From Sulfitobacter alexandrii (GTDB lineage: Bacteria > Pseudomonadota > Alphaproteobacteria > Rhodobacterales > Rhodobacteraceae), in contig NZ_CP018076.1 in assembly GCF_001886735.1 (NCBI RefSeq), positions 2,542,001 through 2,606,000 on the forward strand: 64,000 nucleotides of DNA, read 5' to 3'. A program made the position numbers and the translations under genes. Positions 62,527-64,000 of the stretch are shown here, piece after piece. A model generated the notes under the pieces. The model ran no database searches. It had not been told where the DNA came from and saw only the letters and a list, made by a program, of their open reading frames with translations. Positions within the stretch are counted from its first letter, which is position 1. The number at the start of each line of letters is the position of its first letter.

Positions 62527-64000
62527 TCAATGGCCGCCCAGAATGCCCGTGCGGACCTGGTAATTGACGGCAAGCTGATATTCGGGGTCATCGTCGCTGT
62601 CCACGACGAGGTGTCCCGCCTTGGTCAGCAGCCGGTGACAGTCGCGGCTGAGATGGCGCAGTTCCAGCACCTTGCCCGCGGCCTCGTACTTCACGGCCAT
62701 CGCTTCGATTGCCTGCAGGGCGGACTGGTCCACCACCCGGCTGTCGGCGAAATCCACGATCACGCGCGACGGGTCCGCGTAGACATCGAAGAGTTCGGCA
62801 AAGCCCTCGGCCGAGCCGAAGAACAAAGGCCCCTGCACCTGATAGACCTTGGCCCCTTCCGGCGTGACATAGGTCTTGGCGTGAATGCGGCGCGCGTTGT
62901 TCCAGGCGTAGGCCAGCGCGCTGACGATGACGCCGACCACGACGGCCACCGCGAGATCCTCGAGCACGGTGACCACGGTCACCAGCAGGATCACGAAAGC
63001 GTCCATCAGCGGCACCTTGCGCAGGATGCCGAAGGAGTTCCAGGCGAAGGTCCCGATCACCACCATGAACATCACGCCGACCAGCGCCGCCAGCGGGATC
63101 TGTTCGATGAGCGGCGCGCCGACGAGGATGAAGAGCAGCAGGAAAACGGCGGCCGCGATGCCCGCAACACGCGTGCGCCCGCCCGATTTCACGTTGATCA
63201 TGGATTGCCCGATCATCGCGCAGCCCCCCATGCCGCCGAAAAATCCGGTGACCGTGTTCGCGACGCCTTGGGCGATGCACTCCTGGCTCGCCCCGCCCCG
63301 CGTGCCGGTCATGTCCCCGACAAGGTTCAGGGTCAGCAGGGATTCGATCAGTCCGATGGCGGCGAGAATAACCGCGTAGGGCGCGATGATGTACAGGGTT
63401 TCGAGCGTGAAGGGCGCAAGCGCCGTGCCGTAGAGACCGACGCCGTCGCCGAAGGGATTGTGAAACGCAGGGAACCCGCCTTCGATCGAGGCGAGATCGC
63501 CCACCCGGGGCACGTTCATGCCCGTTGCGATGACAATCACCGCGACGATCCCGATGCCGGCAAGCGGCGCGGGGATCAGCCGCGTGACCTTGGGCGTTGC
63601 CCAGATGATCGCCATGGTTGCGGCGACGAGCGCCAGCATGAGGTACAGCGGCTGCCCCGACAGCCATTCACCGCCGCCCATGCCGTGCCCGGTGTCGACC
63701 ATCGTGCCCGGAACCTTGAACTGGCTGAGTTGCGCGAGGAAGATCACGATGGCCAGCCCGTTGACGAAACCCAGCATCACCGGATGCGGCACCAGCCGTA
63801 TGAACTTGCCCCATTGCATGACCCCGGCGAAAACCTGGATCAGGCCCATGAGAACCACGGTTGCAAAGAGATATTCGACGCCGTGCTGCGCCACCAGCGC
63901 CACCATGACGACGGCAAGCGCCCCCGTGGCGCCCGAGATCATGCCCGGTCGACCGCCGATCAACGCGGTGATCAGCCCCACGAGGAAGGCAGCGTAAAGC
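62527..64000 (-). CDS. SulP-family anion transporter with STAS domain (5' end outside window)
   Basis: At least 490 residues are seen. Membrane part: FLVGLITALIGGRPGMISGA (the SulP signature GxxTGA-type SGATGA) and ten or more helices; C-terminal STAS domain (QGPLFFGSAEGFAELF, VIVDFADSRVVDQSALQAIE). The frame runs past base 64000, as LYAAFLVGLI encoded at the edge belongs to the family, so the start is missing. It transports sulfate, bicarbonate or another oxyanion into the cell. Confidence 0.93.
   Translation of the reverse strand, partial: LYAAFLVGLITALIGGRPGMISGATGALAVVMVALVAQHGVEYLFATVVLMGLIQVFAGVMQWGKFIRLVPHPVMLGFVNGLAIVIFLAQLSQFKVPGTMVDTGHGMGGGEWLSGQPLYLMLALVAATMAIIWATPKVTRLIPAPLAGIGIVAVIVIATGMNVPRVGDLASIEGGFPAFHNPFGDGVGLYGTALAPFTLETLYIIAPYAVILAAIGLIESLLTLNLVGDMTGTRGGASQECIAQGVANTVTGFFGGMGGCAMIGQSMINVKSGGRTRVAGIAAAVFLLLFILVGAPLIEQIPLAALVGVMFMVVIGTFAWNSFGILRKVPLMDAFVILLVTVVTVLEDLAVAVVVGVIVSALAYAWNNARRIHAKTYVTPEGAKVYQVQGPLFFGSAEGFAELFDVYADPSRVIVDFADSRVVDQSALQAIEAMAVKYEAAGKVLELRHLSRDCHRLLTKAGHLVVDSDDDPEYQLAVNYQVRTGILGGH

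Noticed and set aside
1..64000. CRISPR arrays, transposase genes or insertion sequences
   Set aside because: I looked for regularly spaced repeats and transposase motifs and saw none; the only recombinase is the satellite integrase.

Overview
The window is 64 kb of GC-rich DNA with the gene set, protein signatures and genome style of a marine alphaproteobacterium of the Roseobacter group (Rhodobacteraceae). Indicators are a PutA without a DNA-binding domain next to a divergent Lrp-type regulator, the MetR-MetF pair, PtsP (EI-Ntr) behind aspartokinase, DUF1178, an IorAB-like molybdenum hydroxylase with its own c-type cytochrome, and many tightly packed ATGA/GTGA-overlapping genes.

Region by region. 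0-9.2 kb: an AmgK-like sugar kinase; a three-gene catabolic operon (creatininase-like amidohydrolase, CodA-like deaminase, FAD oxidase) with a nearby RidA-family protein; a periplasmic molybdenum hydroxylase operon (2Fe-2S subunit, Tat-exported molybdopterin subunit, dihaem cytochrome); tRNA-Leu(UAA); a periplasmic TPR protein. 9.2-19.6 kb: putR/putA proline catabolism, a racemase-like protein, rhomboid protease, GFA protein, inositol monophosphatase, an MDR oxidoreductase, metR/metF and a thioesterase. 19.6-39.3 kb: a DUF2235 hydrolase, a solo form II CoxL-like molybdenum hydroxylase, valS, crotonase, two PLP aminotransferases, an ABC exporter, a frameshifted glycosyltransferase, ygfZ-type folate-binding protein, efp, cobQ, a frameshifted acidic protein, a TolC-type outer-membrane protein and pcm.

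39.5-49.7 kb: tRNA-Cys carries the left att copy of a 10.2-kb integrated element bounded by a perfect 47-bp direct repeat. The element encodes a tyrosine integrase, a MerR-like regulator, a few small proteins and one long leftward operon for an HK97-type head: connector, large terminase, head closure, HNH endonuclease, major capsid protein, prohead protease and portal. It has no tail, lysis or recognisable replication genes. This is the layout expected of a capsid-forming phage satellite (cf-PICI-like) rather than of a complete prophage, and it is the most interesting object in the window. Integrase arm-type repeats at both ends, a pair of operator-like palindromes spaced 42 bp apart, and an iteron/hairpin region beside terL add to the case.

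49.7-64 kb: a DUF3883/PD-(D/E)XK protein directly outside the right att site, an AT-richer 500-bp gap, then ptsP and lysC, a short-chain dehydrogenase, DUF1178, a Nudix hydrolase, the modABC molybdate importer, an EcsC protein, an acetyltransferase, a flavin reductase, rsgA and a SulP anion transporter that runs off the right edge. The molybdate importer probably serves the two molybdenum hydroxylases seen here. Two chromosomal genes carry single-base frameshifts in G/C homopolymers, which could be real or could be assembly errors.
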